NCBI GenBank assembly: GCA_014382245.1
Contig: JACNKC010000068.1
Coordinates: 38,203 to 102,202, forward strand
Source of the DNA: Pseudomonadota bacterium
Lineage (GTDB): Bacteria > Desulfobacterota > Binatia > UBA1149
Direction: 5' to 3'
DNA: 64,000 nt
Position numbers and translations under genes: made by a program. This document shows, in pieces, positions 32,919 through 43,468 of this stretch; positions within the stretch are counted from its first letter, which is position 1; every line of letters starts with the position of its first letter. Below the pieces are notes generated by a model. It was not told the DNA's origin. It did no database searches and worked only from the letters and a program-made list of their open reading frames with translations.

Positions 32919-35296
32919 AACGAGCCTGGCAACGCTACGTCGACGCGGTTATCCGCAGACCGCTGGTGGCACTGCTTGTCGCGCTTGCCGCCACGGCCTT
33001 CATGGCCGCCGGCCTGCCGCGCGTATACATCGACAGCGACGCGAGGCAGTTTCTCCCCGACGAGGACATAGCCCGCGACAACCTGGCTTACATCGAAGAA
33101 GTTTTCGGCGATGTCAGCCTGCACATGATAGCCGTGCTCAGGCCCGACCACCCCGACGGCGCCTTCAACCCCGAGACGCTGGCGCTTGTGAGCCAAATTA
33201 CCAGCTGGCTGCAGGAACAGCCCGAATTTGAAACGGCCGTCAACTCGGACCTGAGATCGCTGTCCACTGTAAACGACGTGCGCGGTACCACCGAGGGCAT
33301 GGAAGTGGAGCCCTTCATGGAGCTGGCTCCCGATGATCCCGGGCAAGCCCGGCGGCTGAGGCAAGCCATACGAGACAACGGCATGTTCGAAGGAACCCTG
33401 GCGGCCCTCGACGATAAGGGCACCCTGATAATGGTGCGCGAGTCCGAGCAGGGTCACGCCGACCAGGCCGGCTCCTACCTGAAGCTCAAGGCCTACGTAG
33501 ATGGGCTGACGCAAGCTGGTCACCCCGAGCAGTTCTTCCTCGCCGGCCGCCCGGTGATCGAAGGAATCTTCTACATCGCCATCCCCGCCGAGGGCCGTCG
33601 CCTCCTGCCCTTCGTGCTTGCGGTGATCAGCCTGCTTGTGCTGTTGTCGTTTCGCACGCTGCGCTCGGTGGGAATATGCCTGGCCGTCATCGCCGCAACC
33701 GAAATATGGACCTTCGGTTTCCTCGGCTGGTGGGGGCACCCGATGTACACCATCAGCTCCATACTGCTGGTCGTGCTCGTACCCATAGCCGTTGCCGATT
33801 CGATACACCTGCTCAGTCGCTACTACGACGCGCAGGTCGAGTCGCCCGATGCAGCGCGCGATGAGATCGTGCGCGTAACGATGATGGACATGGGCCCTCC
33901 CGTGCTGCTTACCTCGGTGACCACGGCGGTAGGTTTCCTGTCGACCTCGATGTCATCGATGGCGCCGCTGCGCGACTTCGGCGTGCTCGCCGCGGTGGGG
34001 GTCACGGCCGCCTTCGTGCTCACGCTCCTGCTCATTCCTGCGCTGTTTGCCCTGTTGCCGCTGAAAGCGCCTCGTTTTGCAGGGCGCAGCAGCCTGCTTG
34101 ATGACAACAGCCTCAGCGTGCGCCTGTTCGCTGGCGTGGCGCGCACGGCGTCACGGCGAAGGAGCTGGGTAGTACTCGCTTTCGCCGCACTGGTGGCGGG
34201 CGGAATCTTTGGTGGCAGCATGTTGACCGTGGACAGTTCGCGCATAGCCCAGTTTCCCCCCGGCCACGAGATCAGGGACGCCGACGACGCGGTAAACGCC
34301 CACTTCTCGGGCAGCAGCATACTCGACATTGTGATCGACGGCGGCTCGGTCGACGCCATCAAGGATCCCGCGCTGCTCGCCGCCATGCTCGAAATGCAAA
34401 GGCGAATGGACGAGCTCCCACAGGTGGGGGGATCGTTGTCGCTGGCCGAGCTCGTGGCGCGCATGAACCGGGTCATGCACGGCGACGACCCCGACGAGGC
34501 CCGGATACCCGGCTCGCGTGAGCTCGTGGCCCAGTACCTGTTGCTCTACTCCATGTCGGGTGATCCCGGCGATTTTGACGACATGGTCGACTACGACTAC
34601 CGCCACGCCCGCATGCAGGTGTTCGTCAACCGTACTGGCACCGCCTGGGCAAAAGCTACCCTGGAGCAGGCAAAGACCCTCGCCGATGAGCTGTTCAACG
34701 GACCGGGTCTGCCGTCGGCAAAAATCATATTCTCGGGTGACTCCCAGCTGAGTTCGCGGATGGAAGTGCATGTCATAAACGACCAGGTCCGGGCGCTGGC
34801 CATATGCCTGCCCCTGCTGACCCTGATCTGCTGGGCGGTATTCGGCCGGTTTCCGCTGGGCCTGCTCGCGGTGGCGCCTGTAAGCTTCGCGCTGCTGGCT
34901 GCTTACGGGGGCATGGGGTTTTCTGGAATCCCGGTAGACATCCCCATTGTCATGCTCGGCGGCATGACGCTGGGAATAGGCATCGACTTCGCCATCCACT
35001 ACCTCCACCGTTACCTCGGAGAGAGGCGCGCAGGTGTCGCGCACGAGCAAGCGGCCGTGGTTACAGCGGTCACGACCGGGCGCGCGTTGTTCTTCAACGC
35101 GGTGGTGCTCCTGGCAGGCTTCCTGGTGTTGCTCGCCGCCGATCTCTACCCACAGATCAAGCTGGGCGCGCTCACCACCATCACCGTCGCGGTGTGCTAC
35201 CTGGTGTCGATACTTCTGTTCCCGGCCACGCTCACACTGCTGGTGCGTATTCCGCGTTCGGCGGGAACAGGTCAATCGAGCAAGGGCAGCAGGTAG
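32915..35296 (+). CDS. RND/MMPL-type transporter (tandem paralogue)
   Basis: 793 aa. TM1 near residues 16-34. Relay Asp in VADSIHLL (D295) and GIGIDFAIHY (D691). Blocks VPIAVADSIHLLSRYYDAQV, TTAVGF, HFSGSSILDIVIDGGS and ELVAQYLLLYSMSG are near matches to the preceding pump, so the two arose by duplication and may form a heteromer. ATGA overlap with the upstream gene. The 3' end overlaps the convergent SGNH-hydrolase remnant by 25 bp. Last gene of the operon. Confidence 0.88.
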   Translation: MKRAWQRYVDAVIRRPLVALLVALAATAFMAAGLPRVYIDSDARQFLPDEDIARDNLAYIEEVFGDVSLHMIAVLRPDHPDGAFNPETLALVSQITSWLQEQPEFETAVNSDLRSLSTVNDVRGTTEGMEVEPFMELAPDDPGQARRLRQAIRDNGMFEGTLAALDDKGTLIMVRESEQGHADQAGSYLKLKAYVDGLTQAGHPEQFFLAGRPVIEGIFYIAIPAEGRRLLPFVLAVISLLVLLSFRTLRSVGICLAVIAATEIWTFGFLGWWGHPMYTISSILLVVLVPIAVADSIHLLSRYYDAQVESPDAARDEIVRVTMMDMGPPVLLTSVTTAVGFLSTSMSSMAPLRDFGVLAAVGVTAAFVLTLLLIPALFALLPLKAPRFAGRSSLLDDNSLSVRLFAGVARTASRRRSWVVLAFAALVAGGIFGGSMLTVDSSRIAQFPPGHEIRDADDAVNAHFSGSSILDIVIDGGSVDAIKDPALLAAMLEMQRRMDELPQVGGSLSLAELVARMNRVMHGDDPDEARIPGSRELVAQYLLLYSMSGDPGDFDDMVDYDYRHARMQVFVNRTGTAWAKATLEQAKTLADELFNGPGLPSAKIIFSGDSQLSSRMEVHVINDQVRALAICLPLLTLICWAVFGRFPLGLLAVAPVSFALLAAYGGMGFSGIPVDIPIVMLGGMTLGIGIDFAIHYLHRYLGERRAGVAHEQAAVVTAVTTGRALFFNAVVLLAGFLVLLAADLYPQIKLGALTTITVAVCYLVSILLFPATLTLLVRIPRSAGTGQSSKGSR

Positions 35297-35706
35297 GGCC
35301 ACAGGGTCTCTGCCGGGCGACGGTGCCCTTCGCGGTTGGGGTGCACGCCGTCGGCAACGTTGAGAGTCGGATCTCCAGCTACCCCCGCGACCAGGTCCAC
35401 CAGCAGCGGAGCCGAACTGAGACGGGCGACGTCTCTGTACACGGATTCTGCCTCTCCCCCCGAGCGCAACTCGAAAGGCGGAAACAGGGTCCCCGCTATC
35501 AGAACCCCGGAGCCCGCCGCCTGGAAACGCTCAACGATCTCGGCGAGATCGTTCGTCCAGACATCCGACGGCACCCGCCGGAACACGTCGTTGGCCCCCA
35601 GCTCAACAACGACCACCGCTGGCGGCTCCCGCAGAAACTCCGGCAGGCGCGACAAGGAACCGCCGGTCAGTTGGCACCCGGGCCGTTGGCCGACGCGCCC
35701 GCGGCG
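35272..35706 (-). pseudogene. 5'-truncated SGNH (arylesterase/TesA-like) hydrolase
   Basis: The open frame begins after a stop at 35707-35709 and encodes TGGSLSRLPEFL, VVVVELGANDVF (block III, GxND) and VADGVHPNREGH (block V, catalytic D-xx-H). Blocks I (GDSL, nucleophile Ser) and most of II are absent. The space where they should lie is occupied by the 3' end of the same-strand PPOX gene (stop at 35667), so the 5' part was deleted rather than frameshifted. A TTG at 35655 could start a 127-aa product, but it would lack the nucleophile. Confidence 0.72.
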
Positions 35707-36155
35707 CTAAGCTTGCGATGGTCCCAGCTCGTGGTCTTCTCGGGGTGGAACACCAGCGCGACCCTCTTGCGTACGGCCTCTACCACGTGAGGCCGGGAAA
35801 GATCTTCGGGAATATCCTGGTACTTGTTAGCCGACCTTACGCCGATCTCCACGCACAGATCCTGGTCGTCGATGACGTCGTAGTGGCCGCGCTGGAAAAC
35901 TCCGCGCAGGGTACCGTAGGTATCACCGTCTTCGATCAACGCCGACCCCCGCGGGTCGCGCCGCAGGTTGACGACTTTCTGTGAAGCCCCGTAGGTGTGC
36001 ATCGAGACGAGTCCGTCAACCAGCGAGTACCACATGGGCATCATGTGGGGTACGCCGTCGTGGTTATTGCTGCCAACTATCACCGTCTGTGCGTTCTCTA
36101 TGAACGCACAGATTTCTTCTTCGGTGAGCGCGATGCGGTCGCGTACGTTGCCCAT
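35667..36155 (-). CDS. Pyridoxamine 5'-phosphate oxidase-fold (PPOX class) protein
   Basis: 162 aa split-barrel flavin/F420-binding protein. Seen: TVIVGSNNHDGVPHMMPMWY, ASQKVVNLRRDPRGSALIED and YGTLRGVFQRG, the usual strand order of the PPOX/F420 group. AGGAG lies 12 nt before the ATG. With several luciferase-like oxidoreductases in the window an F420 cofactor is plausible but not shown. The C-terminal tail (SAAGASANGPGAN) runs over the start of the truncated SGNH frame and may be a new tail created by that deletion. Confidence 0.72.
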   Translation of the reverse strand: MGNVRDRIALTEEEICAFIENAQTVIVGSNNHDGVPHMMPMWYSLVDGLVSMHTYGASQKVVNLRRDPRGSALIEDGDTYGTLRGVFQRGHYDVIDDQDLCVEIGVRSANKYQDIPEDLSRPHVVEAVRKRVALVFHPEKTTSWDHRKLSAAGASANGPGAN

Positions 36156-36185
36156 GAATGTGGTGTTCTCCTGTTTTCCGAACGA

Positions 36186-36563
36186 TCAGTCCATGAAGTC
36201 TTCGAGCTCCTGCAGTTCCTGCTCGAAACCGCTGTCGCTCAGGTCGTCGTCGAGGTCGTCTCCGAGTGCACCGTCTTCCATTGCCCCGTCGTCAAACTCC
36301 TTTTCGATCTGCAAGTCACGCTCGGCCTGTTCGCGGAACGCTCGCTCAGCCGAGGTCTCGCCCTCTACGCGCGAGGGGGGGGCCACCATGCGGGGTTTTT
36401 CGATCTGCGGCCAGTCGTCGTCCAGGAAGGGGTCGGGTAGCATCAGTTCATCGCGCTCGCCCTGCCCCGCCCCCGGCGCTTGGTCGTCAACGTAATCCGC
36501 CAGGGAAACTGGCGCCAGCCACAGGGCGGCAAGTAAAAGCGCGCAGATTGTCAGCCGGGCCAT
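36186..36563 (-). CDS. Small acidic exported protein, unknown function
   Basis: 125 aa. Signal peptide (LTICALLLAALWLAPVSLA-DY). The mature part is strongly acidic and mostly without predicted globular pattern, ending in a D/E-rich stretch (DDLDDDLSDSGFEQELQELE). No family recognised. It lies 30 bp before the PPOX gene on the same strand and may be co-transcribed. The low-complexity tail suggests metal or cation binding, or an intrinsically disordered partner; this is inference. Confidence 0.55.
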   Translation of the reverse strand: MARLTICALLLAALWLAPVSLADYVDDQAPGAGQGERDELMLPDPFLDDDWPQIEKPRMVAPPSRVEGETSAERAFREQAERDLQIEKEFDDGAMEDGALGDDLDDDLSDSGFEQELQELEDFMD

Positions 36564-36652
36564 GCCTCAGGGTACCCCGACGGTGGCCATCGTACCAGCA
36601 GCTTCTGTCCACTAACTGGCCCCTGGACGGGGAAAAGGCCCGGCGCCTCCCT

Positions 36653-37249
36653 TCAGGCCACGAAAATCGCGTCGCTGTGCCAGCTGTCGCTGATCCGCCC
36701 GTTGTCCATGTTTACGTCGGGTATGTAGTTGCGCAGCATGCGCACCTTTGACAGCAGCCTGAAGGTCGATACGTCCTCTATCGCCTTCTTTCCGTGGTTG
36801 GATTTGAGCGCGGGCAGTATTTCTTCCTGGAATCGCTCAACGATATCGGCGTCCGACACCCCGTCAATGATCATCACCAGGGCCACCCGGCCGTCGATCT
36901 CGGCCACGTGGGACTCGTAGACCGAGCGGGTGAATACGGTCACGACCTTGGGCTCGCGGTTTATTTCTTCGAGAAAGCGGCTGAGCCGCACGTCGACCTC
37001 AAAGCGGATGATGTACATGTGCCGGCACTGAAAATGGCCGGTACCCGACTCGCCCATATCGAGTTCGGTGAAATAGCGCAGAAGTTGGTCCTGCTCCATG
37101 CGTGCGCGCTTCCGGCTGACCGTCCGCACCGGGATTCGGTTCTGTTCGCCGAGCTTGTTGTCCGACAAGCGGGGGTCGCGGACCAGGGCGCGGACGATCT
37201 TCAACTCCTGGGCATCGAGTATACGCGGGTCGGTTTTTCGTCTAGTCAT
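36653..37249 (-). CDS. Lrp/AsnC-like transcriptional regulator
   Basis: 198 aa. The N-terminal winged HTH resembles AsnC-type regulators (ILDAQELKIVRALVRDPRLS, then LGEQNRIPVRTVSRKRARM). The C-terminal part (VVTVFTRSVYESHVAEIDGR, ALVMIIDG) may be a diverged ligand-binding alpha/beta domain. The ATG at 37249 fits the HTH better than the upstream in-frame codon at 37285. It is divergent from gltB with about 150 bp between. Lrp controls gltBD in enterics, so nitrogen or amino-acid-responsive control of gltBD is a fair inference. Confidence 0.6.
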   Translation of the reverse strand: MTRRKTDPRILDAQELKIVRALVRDPRLSDNKLGEQNRIPVRTVSRKRARMEQDQLLRYFTELDMGESGTGHFQCRHMYIIRFEVDVRLSRFLEEINREPKVVTVFTRSVYESHVAEIDGRVALVMIIDGVSDADIVERFQEEILPALKSNHGKKAIEDVSTFRLLSKVRMLRNYIPDVNMDNGRISDSWHSDAIFVA

Positions 37250-37315
37250 GGGTAACAAACTGACGAATAACCGGTGTTCTGTCAACCCTTTGGCCTGAAC
37301 TGGTCATTCTAGCTT

Positions 37316-37349
37316 GGCTATTGACAGATTCCCTACTTTCTACTAGCTT
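37316..37349 (+). promoter_or_regulatory. Probable gltBD promoter
   Basis: TTGACA (37321-37326) with a weak -10 candidate TAGCTT (37344-37349, 17-bp spacer). The 12-mer GGCTATTGACAG spanning the -35 also occurs at 27052-27063 in front of tetR. A start near 37356 would place the possible TTG start at 37352 upstream of the message and favour the gltB ATG at 37403. Confidence 0.35.
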
Positions 37350-37402
37350 TCTTGTCTCGGCCGGAGCGCGTAGCACTCGAGCAACCGGCGCGGACAGAGC
37401 TA

Positions 37403-40400
37403 ATGAGACAACTCAGCGACGGCAGCATACCTTCTCTCTACCTCCCGGAGACCGAGCACGACGCCTGCGGTATCGGTTTCCTCGCCCGCCTGGACAACGT
37501 ACCCACCCACGACCTGATCGAAAAAGCCTTATCGGGACTCCATAACCTCGACCACCGCGGCGCGTCGGGCTGCGACCCGGAGTCGGGTGACGGAGCGGGC
37601 GTGCTCATACAGGTGCCCGACCGTTTTCTGCGCAGCCGCGCTGACCAACTGGGAATCACCCTGCCCCCGGCCCGGGAATACGGCGTCGGCATGTTGTTCC
37701 TGCCCCGCGAAGCCGCCGAGCGTAGCCTCTGCGAAGAAATCGTGGCCAGCGCCGCCAGGAGCGTCGGCCTCGAAGTGCTCGGCTGGCGCGAGGTCCCCTT
37801 CGACGAACAGCACTGCGGCAGCACGTCGCTCACGACCAGGCCTGATTTTGCCCAGGTCTTCGTGGGTAAGAACGGGCTCGAACTCGACGAGGAATCATTC
37901 GAGCGCAAGCTCTACACCATGCGCAAGGTGGCCGAGAACAAGGCGGCAGCCGCCGGCGGCGCCTCGGCGAGGGATTTCTACCCCAGCAGCCTGTCCTGCC
38001 GCACGCTGGTCTACAAGGGCATGCTGCTCACCGGCCAGCTGTCCAGGTTTTACCCCGATCTCGCCCAGGGAGACATGGAATCGGCCCTGGCGCTGGTGCA
38101 CTCGCGCTTCAGCACCAACACGCTTCCCGCCTGGAGCCTGGCGCAACCGTTCCGCTACATGTGCCACAACGGCGAGATCAATACCCTGCGCGGCAACATC
38201 AACTGGATGAATGCCCGCGAAAAGCTGTTCGAATCATCGACCTTCGGGCCCGAGCTCGAGCGCCTGCTACCGATAGTGAAGCCCGGCCAGTCCGACTCGG
38301 CCACCTTGGACAACGCGCTGGAGCTTCTGTTCCAGACCGGCCGTGAACTGCCCCACGCCGCCATGATGATGGTGCCCGAGGCCTGGGAAAAGCACGACGA
38401 CATGGACCAGCAACGCCGCGACTTCTACCGCTACCACGGCTGCCTGCTTGAACCCTGGGACGGACCGGCCTGCATTCCCTTCACCGACGGGCACCGCGTG
38501 GGTGCCATACTCGACCGCAACGGACTGCGCCCCTCGAGATACCTCGTGACCAAGGACGGACTGGTGATCGTCGCGTCGGAAACGGGGGTGATCGACGTAG
38601 CCCCCGAGAACGTGGAGCGCAAGGGACGCCTGCAACCGGGCCGAATCTTTCTCGTTGACCTCGACGAGCACCGCATCATCGACGACGAGGAGGCCAAGGC
38701 TGCCATGGCGGCACGCCTGCCATGGGGAGAATGGCTCGAGAGGAACGTCGTCGAACTCGACGAGCTGCCCGAGCCCGGCGGGCTGCCGGCAACGATCACC
38801 GGCGGCGAGCTGAAGACCGCCCAGAAGCTGCATGGCTACACCCGCGAAGAACTCAAGGTGCTGCTGCTGCCCATGGCCCGTGACGGCCAGGAGCCGTTGG
38901 GCTCGATGGGCACAGACACCCCCCTGGCCGTGCTGTCGAACCAGCCTCAGCTGCTCTACAACTATTTCAAGCAGCTGTTCGCCCAGGTGACCAACCCGCC
39001 CATAGACCCCATCCGCGAAGAGCTGATCATGTCGCTCGACGCAATGTGCGGGCGCCAGCAGAACCTCTTTGACGAGACCGAGGACCACTGCCGGCAGTTG
39101 CACATACCCGCGCCCTGCATAAGCAACGACCAGCTCGCGCGCATACGCGAGATCGACGCCAACGGTATACACAGCACCACCCTCGACTGCCTGTTTGATG
39201 CGTCCGGCGGTGAAGAAGCCATGGACGAGGCGCTGCAGGCTATTTGCAACCAGGCCTCGGGGGCAGTAAAAAAAGGCTTCGACATCATCATCCTCTCCGA
39301 CCGCGCGGCCGACGCCGAGCGCGCGCCGATACCGGCGCTTCTGGCTGTCGGCGCCGTCCATCACCACCTCATACGCGAGGGGAGCCGGACGCTGGTCGGG
39401 CTGGTAGTGGAAAGCGGCGAAGTGCGCGAGGTGATGCACTTCTGCCTGCTGTCGGGCTACGGCGCGTCGGCCGTAAACCCCTGGCTGGCCATGGATACGC
39501 TCAATGCCCTCGCGGGCAAGGGCGCGCTCGACGGAGTGTCGGCCGACCAGGCCGTCGATAATTACTGCAAGGCTATCGGCAAGGGTCTGCTCAAGACCAT
39601 GTCGAAGATGGGCATCTCTACGCAGGCCAGCTACCGCGGCGCGCAGATCTTCGAAGCCATAGGCCTCGCCCCCGAGGTCATAGAACGTTGTTTCTTCGGC
39701 ACCGCCTCTCGCATAGGCGGGATCGGCCTCGACCTGATAGCCGAGGAATCGCGACTGCGCCACGATCGCGCCTACGGACAAGCGGTGGGCGACGCCGACG
39801 CGCTTGAAACAGGCGGCGAGTACCAGTGGCGTCGACGTGGAGAATACCACCTGTTCAACCCCGAGACCGTGTCGAGGTTGCAGCTGGCGGTGCGCTCAGG
39901 CGACTACGAGGTATTCGGGCAGTACAGCAAGCTCGTCAACGAGCAGAGCAGCAACCTGTGTACGCTCAGGGGCCTGATGAGCTTCAGGAGCGACACTACG
40001 CCCGTACCCCTCGACGAAGTTGAAGCGGCCACCGAGATCGTCAAGCGATTCAAGACCGGCGCCATGTCCTACGGCTCGATCAGCCGCGAAGCGCACGAAA
40101 ACCTGGCCATCGCCATGAACCGCATAGGCGGACGTTCCAACACGGGCGAAGGCGGCGAGAACCCCGAGCGCTTCAAGCCCATGGCCAACGGCGACTCGGC
40201 CTCCTCGGCCATCAAGCAGGTGGCCTCGGGCAGGTTCGGCGTGACCATCAACTACCTCAGCAACGCCAAGGAACTGCAGATAAAGATGGCGCAGGGGGCC
40301 AAGCCCGGCGAGGGCGGCCAGTTACCGGGACACAAGGTGAACCGGGTGATAGCCCGCACCCGCTATTCCACACCGGGAGTAGGCCTGATTTCTCCCCCGC

Positions 40401-41947
40401 CCCACCACGACATCTATTCCATCGAGGATCTCGCACAGCTCATCCACGACCTGAAAAACTCAAACCCGACGGCGAGGGTCAGCGTCAAGCTGGTTTCCGA
40501 GGTCGGGGTGGGCACGATCGCGGCCGGCGTATCGAAGGCAAAGGCCGACGTCGTGCTCATAAGCGGCCACGACGGCGGCACCGGGGCTTCTCCTCTCAGC
40601 TCGATCAAGTACGCCGGTGCGCCCTGGGAACTGGGACTCGCCGAGACCCAGCAGGTGCTGGTGGACAACGACCTGCGCAGCCGCATAAGGGTCGAGACCG
40701 ACGGACAGCTCAAGACCGGGCGCGACGTGGCCGTGGCGGCCATGCTGGGTGCCGACGAGTTTGGATTTGCGACCGCCGCCCTGGTGGCGGAAGGCTGCAT
40801 CATGATGCGCAAGTGCCATCTCAATACCTGCCCGGTAGGCATCGCCACCCAGGACGAATCGCTGCGCAAAAAATTCTCGGGCACGCCCGAGCAAGTGATC
40901 AACTTCATGATGTTCGTGGCCGAAGAACTTCGCGAGATAATGGCCGCCATGGGAGTGCGCTCCGTGCAGGAGCTCACCGGTCGCGTGGACCTTCTCAACA
41001 TCTCGGAAGCCGTGGACCACTGGAAGGCACGCGGCTTGGATCTCGCGCCCATACTTGCCCGCCCGCCGGTCTTACCCGGCGTGGGCATAAGTGGCACGGG
41101 CAGCCAGGACCACGGCCTGGATAAAGCACTGGACAACAAGATCATCCAGCTGGTGCGGGTAGCCCTGGACGAGGGCAAGCCGGTGGCGGTTGACCTGCCT
41201 ATTGCCAACACCAACCGCACCGTGTGTACCACGCTGAGCCACGAGATAACGAAGAAGTACGGTGAAAAGGGCCTGCCCGACCACACCATCAATCTCAATT
41301 TTACCGGCTCTGCCGGGCAGAGCTTCGGTGCCTTCATGGCCCCCGGCATCACCGCCCATATCCACGGTGACGCCAACGACTACTTCTGCAAGGGAATGTC
41401 GGGCGGACAGGTGAGCATAGCCCCGCAGGCCGGGGCCTCCTTCGTGGCCGAGGACAACATCATCATCGGCAACGTGGCTTTCTACGGCGCCACCGCCGGC
41501 GAAGTATTCGTGCGCGGGCAGGTTGGCGAACGCTGCTGCGTGCGTAACAGTGGCGTCACGGTCGTGGTCGAAGGCGTGGGTGACCACGGCTGCGAGTACA
41601 TGACCGGTGGCCGACTGCTGTGCCTGGGCGCCACCGGGCGTAACTTTGCTGCCGGGATGAGCGGTGGGTTTGCCTACGTGCTCGACGTCGACGGGCGCTT
41701 CGCCGAGCGCTGCAACATGGGAATGGTCGAGTTGTTCAAGCTCGATGACCCCGACGAGGCGGCCGAGGTCAAGCAACTGGTGCAGCGACACGTTCAACTC
41801 ACCGGCAGCGAGCTGGCCAAGAGCCTGCTCGGCGACTGGAGCAATACCCTGGTGCAGTTCATCAAGGTGTTTCCCAGCGAGTACCGACGCGTGCTCGAGG
41901 AAACCGAAAAGGAGAAAAGCGGCGCCGCCGCCCGGGCCTCGGCCTGA
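37403..41947 (+). CDS. gltB: Glutamate synthase, large (alpha) subunit
   Basis: 1514 aa from the ATG at 37403 (TTG 37352 would add 17 residues). Glutaminase domain with Cys22 in EHDACGIGF, expected to become the N-terminal nucleophile after removal of a 21-residue propeptide, shorter than the 42 of E. coli. FMN domain with [26 protein letters not shown] and [12 protein letters not shown]. The 3Fe-4S cysteines are C1132, C1138 and C1143 ([15 protein letters not shown]). The C-terminal GXGXG helix carries the usual Gly repeats. It makes two glutamates from glutamine and 2-oxoglutarate with GltD. Confidence 0.96.
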   Translation: MRQLSDGSIPSLYLPETEHDACGIGFLARLDNVPTHDLIEKALSGLHNLDHRGASGCDPESGDGAGVLIQVPDRFLRSRADQLGITLPPAREYGVGMLFLPREAAERSLCEEIVASAARSVGLEVLGWREVPFDEQHCGSTSLTTRPDFAQVFVGKNGLELDEESFERKLYTMRKVAENKAAAAGGASARDFYPSSLSCRTLVYKGMLLTGQLSRFYPDLAQGDMESALALVHSRFSTNTLPAWSLAQPFRYMCHNGEINTLRGNINWMNAREKLFESSTFGPELERLLPIVKPGQSDSATLDNALELLFQTGRELPHAAMMMVPEAWEKHDDMDQQRRDFYRYHGCLLEPWDGPACIPFTDGHRVGAILDRNGLRPSRYLVTKDGLVIVASETGVIDVAPENVERKGRLQPGRIFLVDLDEHRIIDDEEAKAAMAARLPWGEWLERNVVELDELPEPGGLPATITGGELKTAQKLHGYTREELKVLLLPMARDGQEPLGSMGTDTPLAVLSNQPQLLYNYFKQLFAQVTNPPIDPIREELIMSLDAMCGRQQNLFDETEDHCRQLHIPAPCISNDQLARIREIDANGIHSTTLDCLFDASGGEEAMDEALQAICNQASGAVKKGFDIIILSDRAADAERAPIPALLAVGAVHHHLIREGSRTLVGLVVESGEVREVMHFCLLSGYGASAVNPWLAMDTLNALAGKGALDGVSADQAVDNYCKAIGKGLLKTMSKMGISTQASYRGAQIFEAIGLAPEVIERCFFGTASRIGGIGLDLIAEESRLRHDRAYGQAVGDADALETGGEYQWRRRGEYHLFNPETVSRLQLAVRSGDYEVFGQYSKLVNEQSSNLCTLRGLMSFRSDTTPVPLDEVEAATEIVKRFKTGAMSYGSISREAHENLAIAMNRIGGRSNTGEGGENPERFKPMANGDSASSAIKQVASGRFGVTINYLSNAKELQIKMAQGAKPGEGGQLPGHKVNRVIARTRYSTPGVGLISPPPHHDIYSIEDLAQLIHDLKNSNPTARVSVKLVSEVGVGTIAAGVSKAKADVVLISGHDGGTGASPLSSIKYAGAPWELGLAETQQVLVDNDLRSRIRVETDGQLKTGRDVAVAAMLGADEFGFATAALVAEGCIMMRKCHLNTCPVGIATQDESLRKKFSGTPEQVINFMMFVAEELREIMAAMGVRSVQELTGRVDLLNISEAVDHWKARGLDLAPILARPPVLPGVGISGTGSQDHGLDKALDNKIIQLVRVALDEGKPVAVDLPIANTNRTVCTTLSHEITKKYGEKGLPDHTINLNFTGSAGQSFGAFMAPGITAHIHGDANDYFCKGMSGGQVSIAPQAGASFVAEDNIIIGNVAFYGATAGEVFVRGQVGERCCVRNSGVTVVVEGVGDHGCEYMTGGRLLCLGATGRNFAAGMSGGFAYVLDVDGRFAERCNMGMVELFKLDDPDEAAEVKQLVQRHVQLTGSELAKSLLGDWSNTLVQFIKVFPSEYRRVLEETEKEKSGAAARASA

Positions 41948-41976
41948 GCGAGCGACAGCGCAGCTGGGTGATCAAG

Positions 41977-43455
41977 GTGAGTAAAACTACGGGCTTCATG
42001 GATTTTGAACGGGAGACGCCGACTCGGCGGCCCGTCGAAGAACGCCTGGGCGACTACCGCGAACTCGAGGGTAAGCTCGATGCCGACGCTCTCAACCGGC
42101 AAGCGGCCCGTTGCATGGACTGCGGCGTACCGTTCTGTCACAACGGCTGTCCGCTGGGCAACACCATCCCCGAGTTCAACGACCTCGTCTACAACCACGA
42201 GTGGCACGAAGCCATAACGGTGCTGCACGAGACCAACAACTTTCCGGAGTTTACCGGCCGCGTCTGCCCCGCCCCCTGCGAAGAGAGCTGCGTGCTCAAC
42301 ATCAACCGCGACCCGGTCAACATTAAGCTGATCGAGAAAAACATCATAGACCGCGCCTGGCAGGAAGGCTGGATCACACCGCTGCCCGCGCCGGTCAAAA
42401 CCGGCAAAACCGTTGCCGTGGTAGGCTCGGGTCCGGCCGGCATGGCGGCTGCCCAGCAATTGGCCCGTGCCGGTCACGACGTGACCCTCTTCGAGCGGGC
42501 CGACCGCGTGGGTGGACTGCTCAGGTACGGGATCCCGGATTTCAAGATGGAAAAGCAACTCATCGATCGCCGCGTGGAACAGATGCAGGCCGAGGGCGTG
42601 ACCATGCGCTGCGGTGTAGACGTGGGTAGCGACATCGGTACCGACAAGTTGAAGGCGGATTTTGACGCCGTGGTGCTTTCGCTGGGCTGCACAGTGCCGA
42701 GAGACCTCGAAGTCAGCGGACGAGAACTCGAGGGAGTTCACTTTGCCATGGACTTTCTGCCCCAGCAGAACAAGCGCGTAGCCGGCGACACAGTGCCCAA
42801 GCAGGAGGCGATTCTCGCCGAGGGCAAGCACGTGATCGTGATAGGCGGTGGCGACACGGGCAGTGACTGCGTGGGGACATCCAACCGCCAGGGAGCGGCC
42901 AGTGTCACCCAGTTCGAGATCATGGCCGAGCCCCCGCACCAGCGCACCGAGAGCATGCCCTGGCCCTACTGGCCCATGATCTACCGTAGCTCGAGCAGCC
43001 ACGAAGAAGGTGCCGAGCGCGATTTTGCTATCAACACCCGTCGCCTGCTGGGCAAGGACGGAAAGGTAGAGGCGCTTGAAGCCGTGCGCATCGAGTGGAA
43101 GCGCTCGGAGGACGGGCGCATGCAGATGAGCGAGATCGAGGGCAGCGAATTCACAGTGCCGGCCGGGCTGGTGCTGCTGGCCATGGGTTTCACAGGCCCG
43201 AAGACCACGGGCCTGGTTGAGCAACTCGGCGTCGCGCTTGACGCCAGGGGCAACATCGCCGCCGACGCCGACTACGCTACAAACGTGCCCGGGGTGTTTG
43301 CCTGTGGCGACACGAGGCGCGGCCAGTCGCTGGTGGTGTGGGCGCTGTGGGAAGGACGCGAATGTGCCCGCGGCGTAGACGCCTTCCTCCAGGGCGAAAG
43401 CCGCCTGCCGTCTTCACCCGCCCGCCCGGAGACCGGCGGCCGGCCGCTAGCCTGA
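41977..43455 (+). CDS. gltD: Glutamate synthase, small (beta) subunit
   Basis: 492 aa. N-terminal Fe-S motif with C46, C49, C54 and C58 ([17 protein letters not shown]) and C97, C101, C105. FAD site [18 protein letters not shown] site [12 protein letters not shown]-terminal [14 protein letters not shown]. It supplies electrons from NADPH to GltB. GTG 41977 gives the usual [10 protein letters not shown] start; an in-frame GTG at 41968 is also possible. It lies 29 bp behind gltB and is co-transcribed. Confidence 0.95.
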   Translation: MSKTTGFMDFERETPTRRPVEERLGDYRELEGKLDADALNRQAARCMDCGVPFCHNGCPLGNTIPEFNDLVYNHEWHEAITVLHETNNFPEFTGRVCPAPCEESCVLNINRDPVNIKLIEKNIIDRAWQEGWITPLPAPVKTGKTVAVVGSGPAGMAAAQQLARAGHDVTLFERADRVGGLLRYGIPDFKMEKQLIDRRVEQMQAEGVTMRCGVDVGSDIGTDKLKADFDAVVLSLGCTVPRDLEVSGRELEGVHFAMDFLPQQNKRVAGDTVPKQEAILAEGKHVIVIGGGDTGSDCVGTSNRQGAASVTQFEIMAEPPHQRTESMPWPYWPMIYRSSSSHEEGAERDFAINTRRLLGKDGKVEALEAVRIEWKRSEDGRMQMSEIEGSEFTVPAGLVLLAMGFTGPKTTGLVEQLGVALDARGNIAADADYATNVPGVFACGDTRRGQSLVVWALWEGRECARGVDAFLQGESRLPSSPARPETGGRPLA

Positions 43456-43468
43456 CCGCGTCGCCGGT

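Noticed and set aside
38267..39850. 527-codon minus-strand open frame inside gltB
   Set aside because: Antisense to a conserved glutamate synthase domain; no family features.
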